64,000 nucleotides of DNA, taken from NCBI GenBank assembly GCA_031292485.1, contig JARLHA010000026.1, forward strand, positions 27,563 to 91,562, written 5' to 3'. A program made the translations under genes and the position numbers. Numbering within the stretch: position 1 is the first letter of the stretch; each line of letters opens with the position of its first letter. Source of the DNA: Mucilaginibacter sp. (GTDB taxonomy: Bacteria > Bacteroidota > Bacteroidia > Sphingobacteriales > Sphingobacteriaceae). The notes under the pieces were generated by a model, which was given only the letters and a program-made list of their open reading frames with translations, was not told where the DNA came from and searched no databases. This document shows, piece by piece, positions 24,115 through 33,060 of the stretch.

Positions 24115-25302
24115 ATGCCCACCCTCCGACAGCTATTTTTAGCCAATAACGCGCAAACAACCGATTTTCCGCTTTTGCTTGAATTTGAGCGGGCAGAAGG
24201 TGTTTATATGTTTGATAAACAGGGCAGGGCATTTATCGACCTGATTTCTGGAATCGGCGTAAGCAACCTGGGCCATAGTCACCCTTACGTGATTAATGCC
24301 ATAAAAGAGCAGCTGGATAAATACATGCACCTGATGGTGTACGGCGAGTACGTGCAAACGCCGCAGGTACGTTATGCCGAAAAACTTATTTCCATATTAC
24401 CCGAAAGTTTGCAATCTGTTTATTTTACAAATTCAGGCGCCGAGGCGGTTGAAGGGGCATTAAAATTAGCCAAAAGATTTACCGGCAGGCGGCAGATCAT
24501 CGCTTTTCATCATTCGTATCACGGCAGTACCCATGGCGCTTTAAGTGTTATGGGCAACGAGGAATTTAAGCAGGCCTACAGGCCGCTATTACCCGGGGTG
24601 AATTTTATCCAGTTTAATCAGGTGGCTGATCTTGACCAGGTAAATGATCAAACTGCATGTGTAATTGTTGAAACGGTGCAGGGCGAAGCCGGCATACAGG
24701 TGCCCGATATCACTTATATGCAGGCTTTGCGCAATCGTTGTGATGAAACGGGCACACTTTTAATTTTAGACGAGATACAGGCCGCCTTTGGCCGTACCGG
24801 TAAACTCTTTGCGTTTGAGCATTTTGGTATAGTGCCTGATATACTTTTGCTTGCCAAAGCAATGGGCGGGGGAATGCCCCTGGGGGCTTTTATTGCGTCA
24901 CACCATATCATGTCGGCCTTGAAAGAAAACCCAATACTGGGCCATTTAACCACGTTTGGCGGCCACCCGGTATGCTGCTCAGCCGGACTTGCCGCGCTGG
25001 AGGTGCTGATCAATGAAAATTTGATTGCCACCGTTGCCGAAAAGGACGCGCTGTTCAGAAAACTTTTGGTTCACCCTCAAATAAAAGCCATTCGCGGAAA
25101 AGGGTTGATGCTGGCAGTTGAGTTTGAAAGCTTCGAACTAAATAAAAAAATAATAGACCGCTGTATTGAAAACGGCGTGATTACCGATTGGTTTTTACAT
25201 TGCAGCAATGCCATGCGGATAGCGCCGCCGCTAATTATTACCCCCGCGCAAATTGAACAAGCGTGCGAAGTTGTTTTGGAGGCGATACAATATTGCTGCT
25301 AA
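24115..25302 (+). CDS. Class III PLP-dependent aminotransferase (acetylornithine/ornithine aminotransferase-like)
   Basis: 395 residues. Class III features in order: FTNSGAEAVEGALKLAKR for PLP phosphate binding near residue 103, FHHSYHGST, the aspartate in ILDEIQAAFGRTGK, and the PLP lysine in LLAKAMGGGMPLGAF at about residue 246. Relatives include ArgD, RocD, lysine and GABA aminotransferases. No arginine genes are adjacent, so a broader substrate is possible. It begins directly after a repeat arm. The 230-bp gap after it is AT-rich, with a possible leader for the glycosyltransferase. Confidence 0.87.
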   Translation: MPTLRQLFLANNAQTTDFPLLLEFERAEGVYMFDKQGRAFIDLISGIGVSNLGHSHPYVINAIKEQLDKYMHLMVYGEYVQTPQVRYAEKLISILPESLQSVYFTNSGAEAVEGALKLAKRFTGRRQIIAFHHSYHGSTHGALSVMGNEEFKQAYRPLLPGVNFIQFNQVADLDQVNDQTACVIVETVQGEAGIQVPDITYMQALRNRCDETGTLLILDEIQAAFGRTGKLFAFEHFGIVPDILLLAKAMGGGMPLGAFIASHHIMSALKENPILGHLTTFGGHPVCCSAGLAALEVLINENLIATVAEKDALFRKLLVHPQIKAIRGKGLMLAVEFESFELNKKIIDRCIENGVITDWFLHCSNAMRIAPPLIITPAQIEQACEVVLEAIQYCC

Positions 25303-25532
25303 CGTGCAGGCGGGTCAATCAGTACCGTTTCTTTACTAATTAGAGTTCCCTCTCCATGATTTTACTTCTAATTAAATTTACCGATTTATAACAATCAGCT
25401 GATTTCTTGTAAAACCAGCTTTATGGGCAATTTTTAGCACCTCGTTTGTCAATAATTAAATCTTAATGTTTAGGAGAATTAAACAATTAATTAAAAAATC
25501 TGTTGCTATTGAAAAGCGTCTGCAAAAGCCAT

Positions 25533-27809
25533 ATGAAAATAGCATATATATCCACCTATCCTCCCCGCGAATGCGGTATAGCCACATTTAATCAAAATTT
25601 AATGCGGGCAATTAATGCCAATTTTCCCGGGCGCGCGTCATTAAGCAATGGCGGTTTTGTGGTGGCTTTAAATGACTCGGAGAATATGCAGGAGTACGAA
25701 TATCCTCCTGAAGTGAAGTATGTCATCAGGCAAAATCATCAAAAAGATTATATCCGTGCGGCAAATTATATCAATACGAGTGTTGCGGATACCTGTATCC
25801 TGGAGCATGAGTTTGGCATTTATGGCGGTGAAAGCGGCATTTATATTTTACCCTTACTTAACCGGCTGGAAAAACCGCTGATCTCTATATTGCATACGGT
25901 ATTAAAAGATCCGAGCTATGTACAAAGGGTTATTATCAGGGAAATAGCCGAGCAATCGGCTAAAGTAATTGTAATGAGCCAACGGGCAGTTGAGTTTTTA
26001 ACCAGTATCTATGACATTCCTGCCGAAAAAATTCAGATCATTGAACACGGCGTGCCGGATGTGGAAGCGAGCGCAGAAAACCCGGTAAAAAATTTGAGCC
26101 AGTTTAAAAACCACCGCGTGCTGTTAACTTTTGGCTTAATAAGCCGCAATAAGGGACTGGAAACGGTGATCAGGGCATTGCCTAAGATTGTAGAAACCCA
26201 TCCCGATGTAATGTATGTAGTATTGGGTAATACCCATCCGGGTGTAATTAAAAATTCAGGCGAAGAGTACCGCGACCACTTAAAAACACTAGCCGCCCAA
26301 TTGGGAGTATCCAAACACCTCAGTTTTATAAACAAATTTGTATCGGAGGAAGAATTGGTAAATTATCTGACGGCCACCGAAGTATATGTAACCCCATACC
26401 TGAACGAGGCGCAAATCACCAGCGGAACGTTGTCTTATGCGGTAGGGGCCGGGGCGGCAGTGGTCTCAACACCGTACTGGCATGCTACAGAACTATTGGC
26501 GAATAACAGGGGGCGTTTGTTTGATTTTAAAAATGCCGAAGCATTGGCTGATACGTTAAATGAACTGCTTGACCAGGAGAGGGTACTTAACGAACTGAAA
26601 AAAAATGCTTACGCTTACGGCCTGCATTTACGCTGGCCCGTAATAGGCGCCGAATTTATAAGGGTAGCCCAGGAGGCTTGCGTTAATCATGATTTCAGGG
26701 ACAAAATTTTAAAGAACAGTATTGTTGATCCGGAAATTATGCCAAAATTCAGTTTAACGCATGTACTGCGTTTAACTGATGATACAGGTATTGTTCAGCA
26801 TGCCAAATATGGCATCCCCAATTTAAAAGAAGGGTATTGCCTTGATGATAATTCCCGGGCGCTTATTATGGCCCTGATGGCTTACCAGCGCAGTAAAAGC
26901 AAGGAGGCTTTTGAGCTTTTGCCTATCTATTTAAGTTTTATCCACTATATGCAAACGGATGACGGCAACTTCCGTAACTTTTTAAGTTTTAACCGCCAGT
27001 ACCTTGATGAGGTAGGTTCCGAAGATTCATTCGGCAGGACAATATGGGCATTGGGTTATTTAATAGGTTGCGCGGCCAGTAATTCATACCGCGAGTTTGC
27101 CGTTGAGCTTTTTCACCGGTCGTTTCCGCATTTTAAAGCGTTAAAGCATTTAAGGGGCATGGCAAATACCATCATCGGGATAAGTTTATACCTGCAGGCG
27201 GTACCCGGCGATGAAGGAATGATAATTGAATTGAACAGGTTAACGCAGCCTTTATTGGATGCTTATGAAAGCAATCAGGCCGAAGACTGGCAGTGGTTTG
27301 AAGAAAAAATGACCTATGATAATGCTATACTTCCATTAGCGCTTTTACACTCATGTGAAATAACCGGGAACGAAAAAGCGAGGAAGACCGCTTTAAAAGC
27401 GATGGCATTTTTAGACAAATTAACCCTATCCCACGGTTATTTAAGCCCGGTCGGTAATGATGGATGGTACTTTCGTGGGGGGGCTTTCCCCGCTTTTGAC
27501 CAGCAAGCCATTGAAACCATGGCGATGGTGATGATGCATTTTCAGGCGTATAAAATATTCCGTACGCCGCAATATATCGAGAAAATGTTTTTGTGCTATA
27601 AATGGTTCCTGGGCGAAAATACGCTGAGGGCACCCCTGTATGATCATGAAACAAAAGGTTGCTGCGATGGCTTATTGCCAACCGGTATTAACCGCAACCA
27701 GGGTGCCGAAAGTACCCTTGCTTACCTTGTATCGCATTTAACAGTATTAAAGGCTTTTGAATTAGAATATGAATACAACAAACCCGGCCAGTTATTTGAA
27801 ACTTGTTAA
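25533..27809 (+). CDS. GT4 glycosyltransferase fused to a C-terminal helical (alpha/alpha-barrel-like) domain
   Basis: 758 residues from the ATG at 25533 (a TTG at 25503 would add ten). Residues 1-385 are a GT-B fold GT4 transferase: IAYISTYPPRECGIATF, LLTFGLISRNKGLETVI, and GTLSYAVGAGAAVVSTPYW with ATELL near the donor site. Residues about 400-750 are helical, with repeated motifs such as CLDDNSRALIMALMAY and NQGAESTLAYLVSHL, like an (alpha/alpha)6 glycosidase-type barrel. The next gene is another GT4 and the facing one a GH130 phosphorylase, pointing to mannose-type glycan metabolism. The role of the second domain is unproven. Confidence 0.87.
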   Translation: MKIAYISTYPPRECGIATFNQNLMRAINANFPGRASLSNGGFVVALNDSENMQEYEYPPEVKYVIRQNHQKDYIRAANYINTSVADTCILEHEFGIYGGESGIYILPLLNRLEKPLISILHTVLKDPSYVQRVIIREIAEQSAKVIVMSQRAVEFLTSIYDIPAEKIQIIEHGVPDVEASAENPVKNLSQFKNHRVLLTFGLISRNKGLETVIRALPKIVETHPDVMYVVLGNTHPGVIKNSGEEYRDHLKTLAAQLGVSKHLSFINKFVSEEELVNYLTATEVYVTPYLNEAQITSGTLSYAVGAGAAVVSTPYWHATELLANNRGRLFDFKNAEALADTLNELLDQERVLNELKKNAYAYGLHLRWPVIGAEFIRVAQEACVNHDFRDKILKNSIVDPEIMPKFSLTHVLRLTDDTGIVQHAKYGIPNLKEGYCLDDNSRALIMALMAYQRSKSKEAFELLPIYLSFIHYMQTDDGNFRNFLSFNRQYLDEVGSEDSFGRTIWALGYLIGCAASNSYREFAVELFHRSFPHFKALKHLRGMANTIIGISLYLQAVPGDEGMIIELNRLTQPLLDAYESNQAEDWQWFEEKMTYDNAILPLALLHSCEITGNEKARKTALKAMAFLDKLTLSHGYLSPVGNDGWYFRGGAFPAFDQQAIETMAMVMMHFQAYKIFRTPQYIEKMFLCYKWFLGENTLRAPLYDHETKGCCDGLLPTGINRNQGAESTLAYLVSHLTVLKAFELEYEYNKPGQLFETC

Positions 27810-28817
27810 ATGAAAGTAGCTGTATTAGCGCCGGTTGCCTGGCGTACACCGCCAAGGCATTACGGGCCCTGGGAGCAGGTAGCTTCGAACATAACCGAGG
27901 GGCTGGTGAAATTGGGCATTGATGTCACCCTGTTCGCTACCGGTGATTCGGTAACTTCGGGTAAGCTCTTCAGTATTTGTGACGCAGGTTATGAAGAGGA
28001 CCGGACACAGGATGCTAAAGTGTTGGAATGTATGCACATTAGTAATCTGGTTGAACGGGCCGGGGATTTTGACATCATTCATAATAATTTTGATTTTTTG
28101 CCGCTAACTTACTCGGCATTGGTTAAAACGCCGTTTATTACCACTATTCACGGTTTTTCATCTCCACGGATCATCCCGGTGTACAAAAAATACAATGCTA
28201 AGGGGCATTACGTTTCTATTAGTAATGCCGACAGGAGCCCGGAGCTTAAGTATCTGGCCACGGTTTATAACGGATTAAATATTAAACATTTTGAATTTAA
28301 CGATAAGCCCAGGGATTACCTTTTATATTTTGGCAGGATACATCCCGATAAAGGCACCGCCGAAGCCATCGCAATTGCTAAAAAAAGTAAACGAAAGCTA
28401 CTTATTGCGGGCCTGGTACAGGATCATACCTACTTTAAAGAGAAAATTGAACCGGAACTAAATTCAACAATAGTATACGTGGGAAATGCCGAACCGAACC
28501 AGCGCAACGAGCTTTTAAAAAACGCTTATGCCTTGCTCCATCCTATCAATTTTGATGAGCCTTTTGGTATGAGCGTTGCTGAAGCGATGCTTTGCGGTAC
28601 GCCGGTAATCGCGTTTAACAGGGGCTCGATGCCCGAACTGATCCTGCATGAAAAAACAGGGTTCCTGGTAAATAATATAGATAAAGCCGTTGAAGCTGTT
28701 GAAAATATTAAACTTATTAAACGTAAAGATTGCCATGCATGGGCATCCACCAGGTTTTCTGCCGAAAAAATGGTGGATGGGTATTTAAAGCTTTATAAAA
28801 AGATATTAGCTAAATAG
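27810..28817 (+). CDS. GT4-family glycosyltransferase
   Basis: 335 residues starting directly after the stop of the preceding glycosyltransferase, so the two are translationally coupled. The N-terminal acceptor domain begins VAVLAPVAWRTPPRHYGPWE; the C-terminal donor domain has LYFGRIHPDKGTAEAI and the GT4 ExxxxxxxE motif in EPFGMSVAEAMLCGTP. It probably transfers a hexose (mannose or glucose) from a nucleotide sugar in the cytoplasm. The neighbouring GH130 phosphorylase supports mannose, but sugar and linkage are inferred. Confidence 0.9.
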   Translation: MKVAVLAPVAWRTPPRHYGPWEQVASNITEGLVKLGIDVTLFATGDSVTSGKLFSICDAGYEEDRTQDAKVLECMHISNLVERAGDFDIIHNNFDFLPLTYSALVKTPFITTIHGFSSPRIIPVYKKYNAKGHYVSISNADRSPELKYLATVYNGLNIKHFEFNDKPRDYLLYFGRIHPDKGTAEAIAIAKKSKRKLLIAGLVQDHTYFKEKIEPELNSTIVYVGNAEPNQRNELLKNAYALLHPINFDEPFGMSVAEAMLCGTPVIAFNRGSMPELILHEKTGFLVNNIDKAVEAVENIKLIKRKDCHAWASTRFSAEKMVDGYLKLYKKILAK

Positions 28818-28831
28818 TGCACCAGGTGAAA

Positions 28832-30298
28832 CTAACCCTTATCTGAAATCAATTTGCCCACAAGGTCAGCCAGATCAACTTCAGCAAAAGCACTGGATGA
28901 ATCGGATACCCCGTATGGAATGATTAATTTACCATTATGAACGATGGAGCCGCAGGAATACAATACATTGGGTACATAACCTTCGCGTTCATCGCTGTTT
29001 GGTATCAGCAGCGGTTCCTTTAGCCGGCCAATTTCAACTCCGGGATCATCAAGTTTAAATAAGCTGGCGCCCAGTACATACCTGCGCATCGGGCCAACGC
29101 CGTGGGTAATTACTATCCATCCATGCTCGGTTTCAATAGGCGAACCGCAATTGCCTATTTGTATAAATTCCCAGGTGAATTTTGGTTCCTGCAATAAAAT
29201 CGGTTTTTCCCATATATTGATATTGTCAGAATACATGATGTAATTGTTGCAGCCATCGATGCGGGACATCATCACGTATTTGCCGTTTATCTTACGGGGG
29301 AATAAGGCCAGGTTTTTATTTTGAGCACCGTCGCCATATAATGGCATCATTTTAAAGGTAACAAAATCCGTTGTTTGCAGTAGTTTTGGCATAATCAACG
29401 ATCCGTCGTACGCGGTATAAGTTGCGTAATACGTAACGCTGCCATCATCATGTCTGAAACTTACGAAACGGGCATCTTCAATTCCTTTGCGTTCATATTC
29501 AGATATCGGAAAAATAACCCTGTCGGATATATCGGTATCTAATGAAAAAACGATTTCATAATAGGAGTCGGCCAGCCATAATATCTTGTCGTACTCCAAT
29601 TTTTTCATATCATCCTCCTGCAATTTTTCTGAATCAATAATGATGCTGCGCAGGTTGGAGTATTCAAAATGCGAATCGAGTTTCGATTCCAGGTCCTTTA
29701 ATATGGCTACGTTTGTTTGGGTTACAACGGCTTTATTGAAAAATAATTTCCGGTTATAGATGGCATTTCTAACAATTTCAGCTTCATCAATGTAGTTTCC
29801 GGCGGGCAGAACAGTAATTTCATTATTCTGATCAATTAATGCCCTCCTGAAAGTAATCGAAGAAATATGGCCTTCGCCAACTGCCCTGAAACTGATGATC
29901 ACCCTTTTGTGGCCTTCCTGTAATTCGGTCTGGTCGGGGTCTTCAACTATCGAAGGGTTAAAAAACGCGGCAGATTCGATAGAATATTCATGGGTAAAGT
30001 AAGAGCCGATAAGTAACCTTCGATAATCAGTTAAGTGCTTATATTCAATGTTGAGCTCCGTAAAAAGTGGTTTTAACTTATCGCAGTTGCGGCTAAAAAC
30101 GCGGGTTATATTCCTGTGCCGCTTTGAATATTCCTGTAGCAATGGCGAGAGTATGCCAAATACGGTCTCCTCATCAAGGGCCATTACTCTTTTGATCAGT
30201 TCCTTTGAACGGTCGTTCCCGATAAAAAAGAATCTTGCAATAACGCGCTTCGGATCAGGGTTTATTCTTATTGGTTTACGCTCAACAAAAAGTCTCAT
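28832..30298 (-). CDS. GH130-family glycoside phosphorylase (mannoside phosphorylase-like)
   Basis: 488 residues, the larger GH130 type. The five-bladed propeller region (about 150-480) shows family patterns: FRHDDGSVTYYATYTAYDGS, FPRKINGKYVMMSRIDG, GNCGSPIETEHGWIVITHGV, ASLFKLDDP, and GYVPNVLYSCGS. An N-terminal ~130-residue helical extension is present. GH130 enzymes cleave beta-mannosides with phosphate, releasing mannose-1-phosphate, or run in reverse. There is no signal peptide, so it acts in the cytoplasm. It converges with two GT4 genes, suggesting a build-and-recycle pair. Confidence 0.9.
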   Translation of the reverse strand: MRLFVERKPIRINPDPKRVIARFFFIGNDRSKELIKRVMALDEETVFGILSPLLQEYSKRHRNITRVFSRNCDKLKPLFTELNIEYKHLTDYRRLLIGSYFTHEYSIESAAFFNPSIVEDPDQTELQEGHKRVIISFRAVGEGHISSITFRRALIDQNNEITVLPAGNYIDEAEIVRNAIYNRKLFFNKAVVTQTNVAILKDLESKLDSHFEYSNLRSIIIDSEKLQEDDMKKLEYDKILWLADSYYEIVFSLDTDISDRVIFPISEYERKGIEDARFVSFRHDDGSVTYYATYTAYDGSLIMPKLLQTTDFVTFKMMPLYGDGAQNKNLALFPRKINGKYVMMSRIDGCNNYIMYSDNINIWEKPILLQEPKFTWEFIQIGNCGSPIETEHGWIVITHGVGPMRRYVLGASLFKLDDPGVEIGRLKEPLLIPNSDEREGYVPNVLYSCGSIVHNGKLIIPYGVSDSSSAFAEVDLADLVGKLISDKG

Positions 30299-30360
30299 AA
30301 TTTTTATACTTATATACTTAACGGAAGGTATCCGGAATTGATTGCATTAAATTTGATTTC

Positions 30361-30447
30361 AGGTTGATTAAGTAAGTAGTGATATTTAAGTTATGGTGAT
30401 GATTAAAAACCTAATCCAACTTAATCAACCACTCACTAATCACACCA
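30361..30447. repeat. Inverted pair of GTTGATTAAG arrays
   Basis: The left arm at 30361-30382 (AGGTTGATTAAGTAAGTAG) and right arm at 30410-30447 (CCTAATCCAACTTAATCAAC, then CACTCACTAATC) are complementary arrays between two minus-strand genes, belonging to the same unit family as 24007-24109. Confidence 0.6.
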
Positions 30448-31357
30448 TCTTATTCCTTTTAATGAGGTATTCTTTTAAAACGTTTTGATAGCCATCTTCA
30501 ATATAGGCATCTATAATGTCTATATGATATTGGGCGCATTTCAGCTCCAGTTCGTGGTGGTATTTTTGCAGGGCCGATTGATAGGATTCTCTTATTTTAT
30601 TGGGGTGTACCTTTACCTGCTCGCCGCTCTCGATATCGATGAAATGATGCGGGCGGTTATCGAAGTTAAAATCATATTCTGTTTGCTTATCGCATACATT
30701 AAAAATAATTACTTCGTGCTTGCTGTATTTTAAGTGCTGTATGGCAGCAAACAGGGCCTGCAGTTTTTCCGGATTGAGGCTGTTTTCGAGCATGTCGCTA
30801 AAAATAATCACCATTGACCGTTGGTGGATCTGCCCGGCAACCTGGTGCAGCACCTTTGTAATATTGGTAATTGTATTTACTTTAGGCTGGTTGTAGGCTT
30901 TTTCAAGCTCAGCATACAGGTAAAAAAGATGGGTATTGGTTGATTTTACCTGGCTGATCCAATCCAGCTTATCCGAAAATGTACACAAGCCAAAAGCGTC
31001 GCGTTGTTTTTTAAACAGGTACATCAATGATGCAATGGCGTAAACCGAAAACTGAAGTTTATTGATCCCTTTTTCGGGGAAGTTCATAGAGGAGGAGGTA
31101 TCCAGCAGCAAATAACAGCGAAGATTGGTTTCCTCTTCAAACTGTTTTACAAAAAGTTTATCGGTGCGGGCGAGCAATTTCCAGTCGATATTTTTTACCG
31201 ATTCGCCGCTGTTGTATAAACGATGTTCGGCAAACTCCACAGAAAAACCATGAAAGGGACTTTGGTGAAGGCCGGTGATAAAACCTTCAACCACCTGGCG
31301 TGCCAGTAGCTCAAGGTTGGCCAATTGCCTTATTTCCTGGTCTTCCTTTAATTGCAT
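30440..31357 (-). CDS. DUF58-domain protein
   Basis: 305 residues from the ATG at 31355-31357; the longer open frame adds 37 residues with no family match. The DUF58 core is clear: GFSVEFAEHRLYNSGESVKN, DWKLLARTDKLFVKQFEEET, then a von Willebrand A-like segment with the metal-site motif LLDTSSSMNF (DxSxS). DUF58 proteins usually sit with a MoxR AAA+ ATPase and Bat genes in Bacteroidota. Here none is adjacent, so the partner must be elsewhere. The last codons lie next to a GTTGATTAAG repeat arm. Confidence 0.87.
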   Translation of the reverse strand: MQLKEDQEIRQLANLELLARQVVEGFITGLHQSPFHGFSVEFAEHRLYNSGESVKNIDWKLLARTDKLFVKQFEEETNLRCYLLLDTSSSMNFPEKGINKLQFSVYAIASLMYLFKKQRDAFGLCTFSDKLDWISQVKSTNTHLFYLYAELEKAYNQPKVNTITNITKVLHQVAGQIHQRSMVIIFSDMLENSLNPEKLQALFAAIQHLKYSKHEVIIFNVCDKQTEYDFNFDNRPHHFIDIESGEQVKVHPNKIRESYQSALQKYHHELELKCAQYHIDIIDAYIEDGYQNVLKEYLIKRNKMV

Positions 31358-31478
31358 ATTGTTTTTTTCGATTGCACTGACTACGTTTCCATTAAATAAC
31401 TTGAGTTCGAGATAAAAAACCTTTACCCCGCCACATGGCGGACTACCACTTTTTAGCACGACGTTCAAATTTTATTTT

Positions 31479-31580
31479 TGCCGCGTCAGCGGCTACCCAA
31501 TTCGCGAAGGGTAGCCACTAACGTGGCAATTATCTTTGGTATTTAGTTTCTACAAAGCGGTAGCCCCGATGGGGCATACT
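31479..31580. repeat. GGCTACCC hairpin and related palindromes
   Basis: GGCTACCC at 31491-31498 pairs with GGGTAGCC at 31509-31516. Nearby are GCCACTAACGTGGC (31514-31527) and GCCCCGATGGGGC (31563-31575). With the terminator at 31647, this fills the 390-bp gap between DUF58 and trxA; no gene is seen there. Confidence 0.6.
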
Positions 31581-31646
31581 ATAATGTTATTCAATTCTTA
31601 TTTCGAACTCACGATAAATAATATTTCTGATTGCAATATAAACGAA

Positions 31647-31680
31647 AACACCGATGTTATTTATATTTAACATCGGTGTT
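31647..31680 (-). terminator. Bidirectional-looking terminator downstream of trxA
   Basis: A perfect 13-bp stem (AACACCGATGTTA at 31647-31659 with its complement at 31668-31680) encloses an 8-nt loop, with T-rich flanks on both strands. It lies about 70 bp past the trxA stop. Confidence 0.85.
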
Positions 31681-31748
31681 TTTGTATACGATTCAATTTA
31701 TTCGCCGTAAACCGGTGAAATCGATTATAAATCGGTGTAATCCTAATA

Positions 31749-32066
31749 TTATAGTTGTGCGGTCAATTTACCTGCAAGAACAGATTTTGGAACTGCGCCG
31801 ATTTGTTTATCAACAATTTCGCCATTTTTAAAGAATAAAAGGGCTGGTATATTACGGATACCAAATTTCATTGATATACCAGGGTTGTTATCTACATTTA
31901 CTTTTCCTACAACCGCCTTGCCTTCATATTCTTTTGCAATTTCTTCTACTACCGGTCCAACCATTCTACATGGTCCGCACCATTCTGCCCAAAAATCAAC
32001 AAGAACGGGTTTATCAGATTTAAGGACGAGTTCGTCAAAGTTTGCATCAGTTATTTCTAAAGCCAT
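31749..32066 (-). CDS. trxA: Thioredoxin
   Basis: 105 residues, standard length. The active site WAEWCGPCRM holds Cys30 and Cys33, and the cis-proline loop is RNIPALLFF. It is a general cytoplasmic disulfide reductant and a likely electron donor to the Bcp peroxiredoxin encoded at 21332. A promoter-like pair lies just upstream on the minus strand, and a strong terminator follows, so it is probably monocistronic. Confidence 0.95.
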   Translation of the reverse strand: MALEITDANFDELVLKSDKPVLVDFWAEWCGPCRMVGPVVEEIAKEYEGKAVVGKVNVDNNPGISMKFGIRNIPALLFFKNGEIVDKQIGAVPKSVLAGKLTAQL

Positions 32067-32095
32067 GATTTTAATTTTTTAAATTTTTTGTGTTA

Positions 32096-32127
32096 CAAAT
32101 ATATACTATTCAAATAGCTTGCCGCAA
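32096..32127 (-). promoter_or_regulatory. Promoter of trxA (TTG-N21-TATATTTG)
   Basis: On the minus strand TTG (32125-32127) is followed after 21 bp by TATATTTG (32096-32103), an exact -7 match about 30 bp before the start codon. The -33 part is minimal. Confidence 0.5.
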
Positions 32128-32230
32128 TTGTTGACCTGACAATATGACAATTAAATTATCCCCAATCTGCCGTTATTAACACTGTGATACTGTGTTGACA
32201 AAGTGAGCCATGTTTTAATGAACCATACTT

Positions 32231-32263
32231 AAATCCGAAATCGAAATTCCGAAATCCGAAATT
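32231..32263. repeat. TCCGAAATCGAAATTCCGAA array upstream of gldA
   Basis: Four degenerate TCCGAAAT units end about 18 bp before the gldA start; same family as 5735-5766. Confidence 0.65.
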
Positions 32264-32281
32264 CTCACTTACATTTACAGC

Positions 32282-32989
32282 ATGAGTATCCTTGTTGAAT
32301 CATTAACAAAAGTTTACGGTGCACAAAAGGCTGTGGATGATATCAGTTTTAGTGCAAATCCGGGCGTGCTGGGCTTTTTGGGGCCAAATGGCGCGGGTAA
32401 ATCAACCACGATGAAGATCATCACCACTTTTATCCCGCAAACAGCGGGTAAGGTGTCGGTTTGCGGGTATGATGTTGAACAGCAGCCACAGGAAGTAAAA
32501 CGGAATATTGGTTACCTGCCCGAAAGTAACCCGCTTTACCTGGATATGTATGTAAGGGAATCAATGGGGTTTATTGCATCGGTTCACCAAATGAAGTCGC
32601 CTCAAAAAAGGATCGATGAGATCATTGAACAAACCGGGCTTGGGCCGGAACAGCATAAAAAGATAGGCCAGCTATCCAAAGGCTACCGGCAGCGGGTAGG
32701 GCTGGCACAAGCTATGATCCACGATCCGCAGGTTTTAATCATGGATGAACCTACCTCCGGCCTCGACCCCAACCAGTTAATAGGCATCCGCCAGCTGATC
32801 CTCGACCTGGGAAAAACAAAAACAGTTATCCTGTCAACCCACATTATGCAGGAAGTGGAGGCTGTTTGCGACCATGTGATTATCATCAATAAAGGCAAAA
32901 TTGTGGCTGATGATACATTGAGTGGCTTGAGGGATAAAAATGACGGTAAAACACTGGAAAATATTTTTATAGGGTTGACGAATGGGTGA
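32282..32989 (+). CDS. gldA: ABC transporter ATP-binding protein, GldA-like
   Basis: 235 residues. Walker A is GPNGAGKST (residues 34-42), the signature LSKGYRQRVGLAQAM, and Walker B VLIMDEPTSGLDP. The overall pattern (YGAQKAVDDISFSANPG, YLPESNPLYLDMYV) matches GldA, the ATPase of the GldA-GldF-GldG ABC complex linked to gliding in Bacteroidota. Its partner GldFG is encoded 1.4 kb downstream as one fused protein. It is shorter than the ~300-residue GldA I recall from flavobacteria, lacking the C-terminal extension. An ORF6N gene and a small barrel gene interrupt the usual gldA-gldF order. Confidence 0.85.
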   Translation: MSILVESLTKVYGAQKAVDDISFSANPGVLGFLGPNGAGKSTTMKIITTFIPQTAGKVSVCGYDVEQQPQEVKRNIGYLPESNPLYLDMYVRESMGFIASVHQMKSPQKRIDEIIEQTGLGPEQHKKIGQLSKGYRQRVGLAQAMIHDPQVLIMDEPTSGLDPNQLIGIRQLILDLGKTKTVILSTHIMQEVEAVCDHVIIINKGKIVADDTLSGLRDKNDGKTLENIFIGLTNG

Positions 32990-32992
32990 TAG

Positions 32993-33049
32993 TTGTAGAG
33001 GTTGTAATGAGTTGTAAATGTTATGAGTGGTTGTAAATTAGCAGAACGA
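32993..33049. repeat. GGTTGTAA array before the ORF6N gene
   Basis: Five degenerate GTTGTAA units (GTTGTAGAGGTTGTAATGAG, TTGTAAATG, GGTTGTAAAT) lie in the 71-bp gap between gldA and the ORF6N gene. They share the unit with the arms at 14749 and 42059. Confidence 0.6.
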
Positions 33050-33060
33050 ACTTTCGAAAG

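Noticed and set aside
31631..31831. Forward ORF between DUF58 and thioredoxin
   Set aside because: It runs through a terminator hairpin and then antisense to trxA; no start context.
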